From the NCBI RefSeq assembly GCF_002252085.1, contig NZ_NEEY01000002.1, positions 1 through 64,000 of the forward strand: a stretch of DNA of 64,000 nucleotides, given 5' to 3'. The stretch's first letter is position 1, and each line of letters begins with the position of its first letter. Source of the stretch: Aerococcus sp. 1KP-2016. GTDB taxonomy: Bacteria > Bacillota > Bacilli > Lactobacillales > Aerococcaceae. Positions 1-12,116 of this stretch are shown one piece after another. The translations under genes and the position numbers were made by a program. The notes beneath the pieces are model-generated. The model saw only the letters and a program-made list of their open reading frames with translations. It did not search any database and was not told the origin of the DNA.

Positions 1-28
1 TGAATTTTACAACAATCATCGTTATCAG

Positions 29-74
29 AAAAAATTAAAAAAGATGACCCCGACTGCTTATCGGGATCATCTTT
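29..74 (-). terminator. Rho-independent terminator after the pyr genes
   Basis: A 14-bp stem with one mismatch (arms 40-53 and 61-74, 7-nt loop) is followed, in minus-strand sense, by a T-rich tract (A-rich on plus, 29-42). It lies about 90 bp beyond the pyrD stop codon and most likely ends the pyr transcript. The other side also carries four T, so weak function on plus is possible. Confidence 0.8.
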
Positions 75-161
75 TGTGGGCAGTATAATGTTCTTTTTTA
101 TTTGTTCAGTTTATTGGTAGGGGTTCAATGGCAACATCCTCCTTTTTTCTATTATCTCGTA

Positions 162-3294
<3,133 letters not shown>

Positions 3295-3312
3295 GTATTT
3301 CCCTACTTTCAT

Positions 3313-3430
3313 CAAAAAAGTGCATGTGTGTCCAAGGACCTACATGCACTTCTCCCATATGAATATCACCTAAAACTAACCTAGCTAGATTTAGAGAATA
3401 GGAAAATCACTTGTAGTCTCTCGGACCAAC
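3313..3430 (-). promoter_or_regulatory. PyrR-dependent attenuator in the pyrR-pyrB gap
   Basis: On the minus strand the gap carries TTGGTCCGAGAGACTAC (3410-3430), matching the conserved TCC-GAGAG loop of PyrR-binding RNA hairpins. It is followed by a terminator hairpin whose arms AAGTGCATGT and ACATGCACTT (3342-3351 and 3319-3328) precede six T. By the known mechanism, UMP-loaded PyrR binds the loop and favours the terminator, lowering pyrBCD expression. Confidence 0.85.
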
Positions 3431-3449
3431 TTAAAGTAATCGTCAACTA

Positions 3450-4111
<662 letters not shown>

Positions 4112-4117
4112 AAAATC

Positions 4118-4145
4118 ATTATAATACTCTTCAAGAAAAAAGCAA
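4118..4145 (-). promoter_or_regulatory. SigA-type promoter of pyrR
   Basis: Minus-strand -35 TTGCTT (4140-4145) and perfect -10 TATAAT (4118-4123) with a 16-bp spacer. It directs transcription into the pyrR leader. The -35 box sits in the foot of the preceding operon's terminator. Confidence 0.75.
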
Positions 4146-4171
4146 GACAGAATATCCAACTTCTGCCCTGC
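4133..4171 (-). terminator. Terminator of the sppA-RDD operon
   Basis: Minus-strand hairpin with 11-bp arms (4161-4171 and 4142-4152, two G-T pairs) around an 8-nt loop, followed by a T-run. It follows the RDD gene stop codon at 4189. Confidence 0.75.
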
Positions 4172-4188
4172 TGCTTGATAAAGGTGCA

Positions 4189-4836
4189 TTAAATCACATT
4201 TTCTTCGTATAACATAGCAAATTGATTTAATGAAATCACATTTGTATCTGTAAAATAATCCATGAAATTTTGACGTTTACTAGAAAATACGACCATTAAA
4301 CCTAGAAACGGTAAGGTTGACAAGATAAATTTCCCCAAGCCTTCACGAACAAAACAAGTCATAAATGATAATTTATATTGATTATCTTTTACTAATTGCA
4401 GTCCAAGTAAACCTTTTCCAATCGTTTGCCCGTTTGTAAAGAAACTCGCTAAAGTAAAGTATAGTATCAACACGACTTGTTTGATGACATATAGAATACC
4501 TACATCTAGACTAGCATATTGACCTTGTGTCAAGACATTTGCAAGCCCACTTACCAATGCTTGTAAGGCATAGACCATAATCATATCAATGACAAATGCA
4601 AACAATCGCACCCAAAAACCGGCATATAAATTGCGCGCATAGCCATCAGTAATGTCCATTTTTAAATTGCGACGATAGTTGGCAAAGATTTCTTGTGGTG
4701 AGGTTTGTAAACTCTTTATCTTACGTTGTGCTCGGCCCGCTTGAAAAGCACTTTCGATTGACCCTTCATAAACGCGATCATTCAATTTGGGCAACGCAAC
4801 TGTATCTACTTTTTCTTTCTTTTTGCGACCAAACAT
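4189..4836 (-). CDS. RDD family membrane protein
   Basis: A 215-aa protein of unknown biochemical role. A lysine-rich N-terminus is followed by a cytosolic stretch of about 80 residues, then an RDD-type domain with hydrophobic helices around residues 90-112, 125-150 and 180-197. The segment FWVRLFAFVIDM at the start of the first helix is the signature that names the family, and GQTIGKGLLGLQLV is the second conserved block. The ATG at 4834-4836 was chosen because the last codons of sppA (Gly-Gly-Glu-stop) form its GGAGGTGA ribosome site one base away, so it is coupled to sppA. The same pairing is seen in other lactic acid bacteria. Its specific function cannot be read from sequence. Confidence 0.85.
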   Translation of the reverse strand: MFGRKKKEKVDTVALPKLNDRVYEGSIESAFQAGRAQRKIKSLQTSPQEIFANYRRNLKMDITDGYARNLYAGFWVRLFAFVIDMIMVYALQALVSGLANVLTQGQYASLDVGILYVIKQVVLILYFTLASFFTNGQTIGKGLLGLQLVKDNQYKLSFMTCFVREGLGKFILSTLPFLGLMVVFSSKRQNFMDYFTDTNVISLNQFAMLYEENVI

Positions 4837-4837
4837 A

Positions 4838-5863
4838 TTATTCACCTCCGTACATATAATAGAATTGAGGTGTTGATGTCGATTCAAGTACATCCAAAAT
4901 TTGTGTCATTTCATCTGCAACATTTGAAGCTTCATTTCCTGTAAATAGGTTATTTTTGGATAATAAGCCAACAAAGTCGTTTACCCAACTAGTTGCTTGT
5001 GATGGCGTATAATCGACTACACTTGCGCCTTCCAAGTTGTTATCTGCTTTCAAAGCAGCTAGAGCGTCCTCTTCATAGCCAATAGCATCAACTAGACCAT
5101 TATCCACAGCTTGTTGACCTGTGTAAATCCGACCGTCAGCTAGCTTTTTCACTTCATCTGTAGACAGGCCACGTCCATGAGCTACAATTTCAACAAAACG
5201 ATTATATTTCTCGTTAATTAAACCATTTAACACATCTTTTTCTTCATCCGATGCTTCGCGGTAAGAAGAACCCATATCTTTTAGTGCCCCTGATTTATAG
5301 GTATCCATTGCTAGCCCATGTTCTTCCATAAAACCTGAAAAGTTTGGAATTTGCATGATAACACCAATTGAGCCTGTAGTTGTCTCAGCATCAGCATAGA
5401 TTTGATCTGCTACCATTGAAATCATATACCCACCACTAGCGGCAGTTTGCCCCATAGAAACGTAAATTGGGATATCACGTGATTCCTTTAAATCTGCTAA
5501 CGCGTTATATAATTCAACACTTTCATAAACGCCACCACCTGGTGAATCTACATTTAACATTAAAGCTTTTACTGTTTCATCACCCTTAATCGCTTCAACA
5601 GCATCTAAAATACCTTGGTAGTCCATTCCCTCGCTAAAGGAACTAGCACCACTATTATCCATAATCGTGCCGTCTACATTTAACACGGCAATTTGACGGT
5701 TTACATCCCCTGATTCAATCGTGTTTTGCACACTTGTTAAAGGATTACTATTACTGGTCATCCATCCATTCATACTGGTTTGTTGGCTTAAATTTGTGCC
5801 TAAGACACCAAGTACCAAGATAATCACTGCAACAATGGCAATGATCCATGATTTTTTGTTCAT
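4838..5863 (-). CDS. sppA: Signal peptide peptidase SppA (36K type)
   Basis: Membrane-anchored serine protease that degrades leftover signal peptides and, in relatives, protects against membrane-active peptides. An N-terminal helix (residues 5-25) anchors it outside the membrane. The expected Ser/Lys dyad is present: Ser143 in AASGGY and Lys195 in SGALKD, 52 residues apart as in the Bacillus enzyme. At 341 aa it is the short single-domain form. The start ATG follows GGAGGATGAATA. A perfect 17-bp inverted repeat with a T-run precedes the gene, and the RDD gene follows immediately. Confidence 0.93.
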   Translation of the reverse strand: MNKKSWIIAIVAVIILVLGVLGTNLSQQTSMNGWMTSNSNPLTSVQNTIESGDVNRQIAVLNVDGTIMDNSGASSFSEGMDYQGILDAVEAIKGDETVKALMLNVDSPGGGVYESVELYNALADLKESRDIPIYVSMGQTAASGGYMISMVADQIYADAETTTGSIGVIMQIPNFSGFMEEHGLAMDTYKSGALKDMGSSYREASDEEKDVLNGLINEKYNRFVEIVAHGRGLSTDEVKKLADGRIYTGQQAVDNGLVDAIGYEEDALAALKADNNLEGASVVDYTPSQATSWVNDFVGLLSKNNLFTGNEASNVADEMTQILDVLESTSTPQFYYMYGGE

Positions 5864-5878
5864 TATTCATCCTCCATC

Positions 5879-5936
5879 AAAAAAATAGTAAATACATATG
5901 TGTATATTTTACCATACCAATATGTATTTACTATTT
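5879..5936 (-). terminator. Perfect 17-bp inverted repeat between aspS and sppA
   Basis: Arms 5883-5899 and 5920-5936 are perfect complements around a 20-nt loop, and on the minus strand seven T follow directly. It fits a terminator for hisS-aspS, but it ends only about 15 nt from the sppA start, so it would also lie in the sppA leader if transcription begins upstream. The stem is very AT-rich. Confidence 0.65.
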
Positions 5937-5991
5937 ATAAATGATGTTGCTAGACTAAAAGCCTAACTTATCTCTATTTATTCATTCGGCA

Positions 5992-7761
5992 TTAATCAAA
6001 ATCAATCGTTGTTAATGATAATGACAATTCTTCTAATTGCGCAGCAGAAACTGGGCTTGGTGCTTCTGTTAATGGATCAAATGCACGACCATTTTTAGGG
6101 AAGGCAATGACTTCACGAATATTTTCTTCACCAGCTAAAAGCATTACTAAACGGTCTAAACCTAATGCCAAACCGCCGTGTGGTGGGAAACCAAAGTCTA
6201 ACGCATTCAATAAGAAACCAAATTGAGCTTGTGCCGATTCTTCAGTGAATCCTAAAGCTTTAAACATTTGCATTTGCATTTCTTTTTGGTAGATACGTAA
6301 TGATCCACCACCAATTTCGTAACCATTTAACACGATATCGTAAGCTTGTGCATGCACTTCTTCAGGGCTTTCAGCAAGTTTATCCGCATCTTCTTCATTC
6401 GGCATAGTGAATGGGTGATGCATAGCGTTGAAACGTTTTGCATCCTCGTCATATTCTAATAATGGCCAGTCAACTACCCATAGGAAGTTAAATTGGTTTT
6501 TATCCATTAAGTTTAATTCACGACCGAATTTCAAACGGATTTCAGATAATGATTGGTTAACAACAGATGCTTTGTCTGCTACAAAGACTAAGATATCGCC
6601 TGTTTCAGCTTCTAAGCGTTCCATTAATGGTGCTGGATTTTCTTTAAAGAATTTACCGATAGGACCTGATAGACCTTCATCAGTAACTTTAATCCAAGCA
6701 ACACCTTTCGCACCATATGTAGATGCAAAGTTTGTTAAACCGTCTAAATCTTTACGAGAGTAATTGTCACCCGCACCTTTAATGTTGATGGCTTTCACAA
6801 TACCACCTTTTTCAATTGCTTGGTTAAATACTTTAAACTCATATTGATCAACGATATCAGAAATTTCAACTAACTCTAAACCGAATCGAGTATCCGGTTT
6901 ATCGTTACCATATCTTGCCATCGCATCATCATAAGTAATGATTGGGAAAGCTTCAGTAATATCGATACCTTTTGTCCGTTGTACGACTGTTTTTAACATA
7001 CCTTCAACTAAATCACGGATTTCTTCTTGAGAAAGGAAAGTAGTTTCTAAGTCAATTTGTGTAAATTCTGGTTGACGGTCCCCACGTAAATCTTCATCAC
7101 GGAAACAACGAACCACTTGGTAGTAACGATCCATACCAGCAGACATCAACAATTGTTTAAATAATTGAGGTGATTGTGGTAAAGCGTAAAATTCACCTGG
7201 ATGTACACGTGATGGTACTAAATAGTCACGTGCGCCTTCAGGTGTAGATTTTGTTAAGTATGGTGTTTCAACTTCGATAAATGCTTGATCATCAAGGTAA
7301 CGATGAATCGTTGATACAACTTGATGACGTAATTTTAGGTTGTTAGCCATTTTAGGACGACGTAAGTCAATATAACGATATTTCATACGGATTTCGTCAT
7401 TTACATCAATATCATCTTCGATTGGGAATGGCGGTGTTTTTGAAGTGTTTAAGATTGTTAAATCTGAAACCATTACTTCAACATCACCCGTTTTAAGTTT
7501 AGGGTTAGCTAGACCTTCCCCACGTAAAACCACTTCACCAGTAATTTCAATTACGTATTCTGAACGAAGACGTTCAGCTTCAGCGAATTTATCCCCTAAA
7601 TTTTCAACGTTAAATACAGCTTGGACGATACCTTCACGGTCACGTAAATCCACGAAAATAACTCCACCTAGGTCACGGCGTTTTTGTACCCAACCTTTTA
7701 AAGTAACGGTTTGGCCAACAAATTCGTTGGACACATTTCCATTATAGACAGTGCGTTGCAT
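5992..7761 (-). CDS. aspS: Aspartyl-tRNA synthetase
   Basis: Class II synthetase charging tRNA-Asp in the cytoplasm. The 589-aa length is that of the bacterial type. An N-terminal OB-fold ([11 protein letters not shown], residues about 20-100) binds the anticodon; the catalytic core carries motif 2 in the [18 protein letters not shown] region and motif 3 in [13 protein letters not shown] near the end; a GAD-type insertion lies between. It starts 25 bp after the hisS stop codon and is co-transcribed with it, so it falls under the hisS T-box. A long hairpin follows the gene. Confidence 0.97.
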   Translation of the reverse strand: MQRTVYNGNVSNEFVGQTVTLKGWVQKRRDLGGVIFVDLRDREGIVQAVFNVENLGDKFAEAERLRSEYVIEITGEVVLRGEGLANPKLKTGDVEVMVSDLTILNTSKTPPFPIEDDIDVNDEIRMKYRYIDLRRPKMANNLKLRHQVVSTIHRYLDDQAFIEVETPYLTKSTPEGARDYLVPSRVHPGEFYALPQSPQLFKQLLMSAGMDRYYQVVRCFRDEDLRGDRQPEFTQIDLETTFLSQEEIRDLVEGMLKTVVQRTKGIDITEAFPIITYDDAMARYGNDKPDTRFGLELVEISDIVDQYEFKVFNQAIEKGGIVKAINIKGAGDNYSRKDLDGLTNFASTYGAKGVAWIKVTDEGLSGPIGKFFKENPAPLMERLEAETGDILVFVADKASVVNQSLSEIRLKFGRELNLMDKNQFNFLWVVDWPLLEYDEDAKRFNAMHHPFTMPNEEDADKLAESPEEVHAQAYDIVLNGYEIGGGSLRIYQKEMQMQMFKALGFTEESAQAQFGFLLNALDFGFPPHGGLALGLDRLVMLLAGEENIREVIAFPKNGRAFDPLTEAPSPVSAAQLEELSLSLTTIDFD

Positions 7762-7786
7762 GTTTTATAATCTCCTTTAAATTTTA

Positions 7787-9076
7787 TTATTTTGTCATTT
7801 CTGAATAGATAGCGGCAAAGTCATCCGCAAATTTTTCAATTGGATAAGCTAATTCTTTACCTGAATCCATATGTTTAATTGTGATTTGGTTGTTCGCTAA
7901 TTCAGACTCACCAATCGTTACCACGAGTGATGCACCTAATTTATTAGCGTCACGGAATTGTTTCTTCGGTTTGGCACCAGTAAAGTTACGGTCTGCAGTA
8001 AATCCAGCATGACGAATATGTTGAAGTACTTTCATGGCAGCTGTATCAGTTTCTTCACCAATATTTACAACATAAACATCTAACGTATGCATTTCTGGCA
8101 CAGCCGTTTCTTGCGCTTTCATCAATAAGATTAAACGTTCAATCCCAAGACCAAAACCAAAACCTGGAACCGATTCTTTACCATCTGAAAGCTCCTCAAC
8201 AAGACCCGTATAGTTACCACCACCACAAATTGTTGTTTGGGCACCGAAAACCTTGTCCTCTGACATGATTTCAAAAATTGTATCTTTATAATAATCTAAA
8301 CCACGAACCATGTTAGAATCGATTTCATAAGAAATACCCAAAGTAGTTAACAATTCTTGCACGCGGGCAAAACGATCAGCAGATGCTTCAGATAAATAAT
8401 CTAGGATACTAGGCGCATTTGCCACGATTTCAATATCTTTCTTATCTTTTGAATCTAATACACGCAATGGGTTTTTATGTAGACGGGTTTGCGAATCTTC
8501 AGATAGTTGGTCGGTAAATGGTGTTAGATATTCAATCAAGGCTTCACGATAGGACAAGCGAGACGCTGTATCACCTAATGAATTAATCACTAATTTGATA
8601 TTTTTAATTGACAATTTATTGAATAAGTCCATTGCCAAGGCAATAGTTTCCACGTCTGTTTGGGCGCTTGCCCCACCAAATACCTCAACCCCAATTTGGT
8701 GGAATTGACGTAAACGCCCACTTTGCGGACGTTCATAACGGAACATTGGCCCCATATAGTATACTTTATACGGTTTCACTTGTTCTGGCGCGTATAATTT
8801 ATTTTCTACATAGGCACGCACAATTGGTGCCGTTCCTTCTGGTTTTAATGCAATGTGACGATCACCTTTGTCAAAAAAGTCATACATTTCTTTTGTCACT
8901 ACATCTGTTGTTTCACCAACACCTCGTGAAAATAATTCATAACTTTCAAACATTGGTGTTCGAATTTCAAAGTAACGATATTGATCTAACACTTCTCTAG
9001 CTGTTTCTTCAATATAATGCCACATACTCATATCTTCTGGTAAGATATCAGCTGTGCCTTTTGGTCTCTGAATCAC
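7787..9076 (-). CDS. hisS: Histidyl-tRNA synthetase
   Basis: Class II synthetase charging tRNA-His. The N-terminus [13 protein letters not shown] is typical, the motif 2 region reads [17 protein letters not shown], and the histidine-specific [11 protein letters not shown] motif is intact; the C-terminal anticodon domain is present. Length 429 aa is normal. A T-box leader with promoter lies directly upstream and aspS directly downstream, the usual Gram-positive arrangement, so both enzymes should rise when tRNA-His is uncharged. Confidence 0.97.
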   Translation of the reverse strand: MIQRPKGTADILPEDMSMWHYIEETAREVLDQYRYFEIRTPMFESYELFSRGVGETTDVVTKEMYDFFDKGDRHIALKPEGTAPIVRAYVENKLYAPEQVKPYKVYYMGPMFRYERPQSGRLRQFHQIGVEVFGGASAQTDVETIALAMDLFNKLSIKNIKLVINSLGDTASRLSYREALIEYLTPFTDQLSEDSQTRLHKNPLRVLDSKDKKDIEIVANAPSILDYLSEASADRFARVQELLTTLGISYEIDSNMVRGLDYYKDTIFEIMSEDKVFGAQTTICGGGNYTGLVEELSDGKESVPGFGFGLGIERLILLMKAQETAVPEMHTLDVYVVNIGEETDTAAMKVLQHIRHAGFTADRNFTGAKPKKQFRDANKLGASLVVTIGESELANNQITIKHMDSGKELAYPIEKFADDFAAIYSEMTK

Positions 9077-9084
9077 GTAAACCC

Positions 9085-9332
9085 TCCTTTTAAATTTAAA
9101 AACAAAAAATCGCCCTTACATCCACAATTGTGAACATAAGGACGAGTTAATATCGTGGTACCACCTTAGTTTCAACAGGTCTTCCTGTTGCTTTACGCGT
9201 AACGAGCGAAACGGAATAGCTTTGCACTATTCTCCTCCAGAGTGTTTACAAATAAACAACATTGAGCTTTCCCACCAACTAGCTCTCTCTTTGAATGCAA
9301 CCGTTTATTCTTGCTCTATCTTCGGATTATCG
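9085..9332 (-). promoter_or_regulatory. T-box riboswitch leader of hisS-aspS
   Basis: The minus strand contains the T-box core AAGGTGGTACCACG (9154-9167), a GGAGGAGAATAG segment after stem I, and a strong terminator (arms around 9111-9120 and 9135-9144, then six T at 9104-9109). The codon CAC (His) at 9242-9244, just before CTCTGGAG (in AAACACTCT), sits where the specifier is expected. Uncharged tRNA-His should stabilise the antiterminator. The specifier was placed by position only, not by a computed fold. Confidence 0.9.
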
Positions 9333-9338
9333 TCCTTA

Positions 9339-9367
9339 ATCTTATACGAAAATAAAAAAAGTGTCAA
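9339..9367 (-). promoter_or_regulatory. SigA promoter of the hisS T-box transcript
   Basis: Perfect -35 TTGACA (9362-9367), 17-bp spacer and -10 TAAGAT (9339-9344) on the minus strand, ending a few bases before the T-box leader. Confidence 0.85.
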
Positions 9368-9384
9368 GAGTCATTATTTTCTTG

Positions 9385-9413
9385 TTGTCCAATTAAAATA
9401 ATAAAGGTAAACT
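9385..9413 (+). promoter_or_regulatory. Candidate promoter of the amidase gene
   Basis: TTGTCC (9385-9390), 17-bp spacer, TAAACT (9408-9413). It lies about 80 bp upstream of the amidase start and diverges from the hisS promoter. Confidence 0.55.
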
Positions 9414-9494
9414 GAATTGTAATGATGAAAATTCAAATCGTTTATTTCAATTATTTTCAAATGAAATTTAGTAAAAAACTTGAGGTGCACATAC

Positions 9495-10850
9495 ATGAGC
9501 GATCGTTCGGAGAACCATTTCCAGCAAAATAAAGTCGCCTATCTCATTTACTTAGTATTAGTGATAGGACTCGTTGGTTTCTCTTCTTTTCAATTATATC
9601 AATTCAATCAAAAGTCCTACCGCACCCTCACCACTGACGTAATCAACTTACGAGAGGGGCCAGGCATAACCTACGATATCAAGTCCCAGGTAGAAGGGGC
9701 AACTCCTTATCGCGTGATGAAACAGGAAAATAATTGGTATTATATCTTATTCGATAATCATGAAATTGGTTGGATTCCTACTTGGTTAGCGGATAGTCAA
9801 TCTGCCGAAGCCAACCAATTTATTGCCACTACCCTAGTGGATGAAATGAATGTCTATGAAGAAAATACTGATGATGCTGAAATTATCACGAAGACAGCTA
9901 AGGATTCCAAATATCAAATCCTTTACCAAGCTGAAGGTTGGGTTCAATTACAGTTGGATGGTGAAATCGGTTGGGTAAAACAAACAGACATCGATATCAC
10001 GCCTGGTACAATTGCCTACCAACAAAGTTCTGATATCACTGCAGAAGAACAATCAAGCTATGATGACTTCCTAGCTGATTACGACTACACTGTCACCGCT
10101 ACAGCTGACGGGGTAAACCTACGTGATGCCGCGACAACGGATGGCAATATTATTACTAAAGCAGCCTTAAATGAACAATTTGCTTATTTAGGTCAAGAAA
10201 ATGAATATTATCATGTCCGAGCTGTCGACGGAACGGAAGGTTATATTGTCAACTGGTTATCTGAATCTAACTCAACTGCTATGGCTGATGAAGCAAAAGC
10301 TGCAGCATCTACATCAACATTAGCTGGTCGAACAATAGTATTAGACCCTGGTCACGGTGGTGTCGATCCTGGTGCCCTAACAGATGGTTTATACGAAAAA
10401 GAAGTTACCCTTCAAACTGCATTAGCGGTCAAAGAAAAACTTGAAGCAGCAGGCGTAAACGTCATTATGACGCGTGATTCTGATACAGATGTCCCATTAA
10501 GTGATGTTGCATATACAGCAAACCAAGCTTCCGCAGATTTAATGATTTCCTTCCACTATGACTCTACAGAAGGTGTTTCAGCAACCGGTACAACCGTTTA
10601 CTACTATGGTGATGATTCCATCCCTGTCGCTGAAGAAGTACAAGCCCAATTAATGGAACAGTCCCTTTTACCTTCAAATGGTATTAAATTCGGTGATTTC
10701 CAAGTTATACGTGAATTACAAGGACAAGGTATGTTAATTGAATTGGGTTATATGTCAAATCCAAATGACGTTGCTATCTTTAGCCAAGAAAGTTACTGGC
10801 AACAAGTAGCTGATTCAATTTATAATGCCCTAACCATTTATTATCAATAA
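9495..10850 (+). CDS. SH3b-containing N-acetylmuramoyl-L-alanine amidase
   Basis: Predicted cell-wall hydrolase cutting the MurNAc-L-Ala bond. The 451-aa protein has one N-terminal membrane helix (about residues 13-33, signal anchor or uncleaved signal) and three SH3b-like wall-binding repeats: VINLREGPG near 50, a weaker copy around 115-165, and GVNLRDAATT near 205. A C-terminal amidase_3 domain follows from IVLDPGHGG. The four expected metal/catalytic residues are visible: His in DPGHGG, Glu in YEKEVT, His in SFHYD and Glu in IELGYM. The ATG at 9495 has TTGAGGTG seven bases upstream; a TTG at 9480 is in frame but lies at the ribosome site. It stands alone between the hisS promoter and a terminator. 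Confidence 0.9.
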   Translation: MSDRSENHFQQNKVAYLIYLVLVIGLVGFSSFQLYQFNQKSYRTLTTDVINLREGPGITYDIKSQVEGATPYRVMKQENNWYYILFDNHEIGWIPTWLADSQSAEANQFIATTLVDEMNVYEENTDDAEIITKTAKDSKYQILYQAEGWVQLQLDGEIGWVKQTDIDITPGTIAYQQSSDITAEEQSSYDDFLADYDYTVTATADGVNLRDAATTDGNIITKAALNEQFAYLGQENEYYHVRAVDGTEGYIVNWLSESNSTAMADEAKAAASTSTLAGRTIVLDPGHGGVDPGALTDGLYEKEVTLQTALAVKEKLEAAGVNVIMTRDSDTDVPLSDVAYTANQASADLMISFHYDSTEGVSATGTTVYYYGDDSIPVAEEVQAQLMEQSLLPSNGIKFGDFQVIRELQGQGMLIELGYMSNPNDVAIFSQESYWQQVADSIYNALTIYYQ

Positions 10851-10937
10851 GCCTTGCAACTAACAAAACGAGGCTGGGACATAAATACAGAACCATACCT
10901 GAGGAAGCTTTGTCCCGTACTTGTATAAAAAACTGCG

Positions 10938-10973
10938 ATTCTCGAATGAGGCTGTCATTCGAGAATTTTTTGG
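10938..10973 (+). terminator. Terminator of the amidase gene
   Basis: Perfect 12-bp stem (ATTCTCGAATGA, 10938-10949, and its complement 10955-10966) with loop GGCTG, followed by six T. It ends the plus-strand amidase transcript. Confidence 0.85.
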
Positions 10974-10978
10974 GTTTT

Positions 10979-11164
10979 TATCTCGAATAAATGGCTATTG
11001 TATAAGAAATGAAATTATTTTATTGAATATCACCCCATTCGAGATAGCTTTTATACTTTGTACTGACTGAGCCGTCATTCAGTAAGAATCATCATTTATT
11101 TATCGAATGACATTTTATTCGATACAATTTCGCGTTTTTGTACTGAATCTCGCATTATTCAGGA
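10979..11164 (+). repeat. Series of short inverted repeats with TCGAAT/CTGAAT arms
   Basis: After the amidase terminator four more dyads follow: 10979-10988 with 11037-11046 (TATCTCGAAT, perfect), 11061-11084 (TACTGA...TCAGTA), 11101-11108 with 11117-11124 (TATCGAAT, perfect), and 11141-11148 with 11157-11164 (TACTGAAT, one mismatch). All arms are variants of NNNCGAAT or NNCTGAAT. No coding frame was found. The function is unknown. Confidence 0.6.
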
Positions 11165-11188
11165 ATACTATCGTTCACCATACAGCAA

Positions 11189-11470
11189 GAGGCTGGGACA
11201 AAAGGCCTCTAAAAAGGCGTACACAATTCTTAATAAGAGTTGTGTATGCCTTTTACTTTGAAAAAATTCTTATCAATTTTGATTGAAATATATCATGGGC
11301 ACAGGTTAAAGGACTGAAAGTGTAGTTCCTTATCCGTGAAATAGGATGAAATCGAGACCTTGGCTCGATTTCAAATTGAAAGACCTTGGCTTTCAATGGT
11401 CCCACGGCTCTCAAGGAACGTACACTGTAAGGACGAAAAATCTATGATTTTAATCTTTTGTCCCAGCCTC
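11189..11470 (+). ncRNA. Candidate structured RNA or repeat element
   Basis: A perfect 16-bp inverted repeat (GAGGCTGGGACAAAAG 11189-11204, complement 11455-11470) encloses 250 nt and is followed by six T on plus, so the whole unit ends like a terminator. Inside are a 20-bp hairpin with two G-T pairs (11212-11231/11235-11254), a bulged 13-bp helix (11319-11331/11413-11426), and within it two adjacent perfect hairpins (11347-11356/11364-11373 and 11375-11382/11390-11397) whose loops are both ACCTTGG. There is no convincing ORF and no strong promoter. It could be a small RNA, a mobile repeat, or part of a terminator-associated repeat family; the TGGGACAAAAG motif is of a kind common in terminators of lactic acid bacteria. 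A shorter GAGGCTGGGACA copy lies at 10870-10881. Confidence 0.5.
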
Positions 11471-11584
11471 TTTTTTATGCCTGATTTATCCTTTTAGCGA
11501 GGTGACTCTTGCCATTTCTCGCCCCTTACCCATCTATGCATCAACAGCTAAATGCGGCTAGGCCACCGCTATATCGCCCGACAA

Positions 11585-11624
11585 ACAAAAAACCGAAGTC
11601 AGGACACGAGTCCTCACTCCGGTT
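11585..11624 (-). terminator. Terminator of the rel-dtd operon
   Basis: 15-bp arms (11610-11624 and 11591-11605, two mismatches or wobbles) with a 4-nt loop, followed by a T-run on minus. It lies 20 bp beyond the dtd stop codon. Confidence 0.85.
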
Positions 11625-11643
11625 ATTACAAATAATTGCCATA

Positions 11644-12093
11644 TTATGCTTCATCTGAATCTAAAATAATCGTTACAGGTCCATCATTAACGAGTGAAAC
11701 TTGCATATCTGCGCCGAATTCACCGGTTTCAACTTGTAATCCATAGTCTTCAACTAAGGTTTGGTTGAGCAATTCATACATTGCTAATCCATGATCTGGT
11801 TTAGCAGCATCAACAAATGATGGACGATTGCCTTTTTTGGTACGTGCATACAAAGTAAATTGCGAAATAGATAAAATCGCACCACCGATTTGGCCAATCG
11901 CTAAATTTAATTTGCCTTCGTCATCACCAAAAATGCGCATATTTGCTATTTTTCGTGCCATATAGGCCACCGTTTCAGGCGTATCCTCATCATGGACACC
12001 GACCAATAACATAAATCCTTGGTCAATTTTTCCTACAAGCTTATCCTCTATGGATATGCTAGCTCCAGTTACTCTCTGAATAATAATTCGCAT
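11644..12093 (-). CDS. dtd: D-aminoacyl-tRNA deacylase
   Basis: Removes D-amino acids, and glycine from mischarged tRNA-Ala, to protect translation. The two family signatures are intact: SQFTLY near residue 79, with the NRPSF block after it, and the Gly-cisPro motif NDGPVT near the C-terminus. Length 149 aa is typical. It follows rel after 23 bp and precedes the operon terminator, the usual order in Firmicutes. Confidence 0.95.
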   Translation of the reverse strand: MRIIIQRVTGASISIEDKLVGKIDQGFMLLVGVHDEDTPETVAYMARKIANMRIFGDDEGKLNLAIGQIGGAILSISQFTLYARTKKGNRPSFVDAAKPDHGLAMYELLNQTLVEDYGLQVETGEFGADMQVSLVNDGPVTIILDSDEA

Positions 12094-12116
12094 TGCTATC
12101 CTCCACGTTATGTAAA

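Noticed and set aside
11472-11585. Possible further element between the structured region and dtd
   Set aside because: Only a weak GCGAG/CTCGC dyad was found; nothing supports a gene or site.
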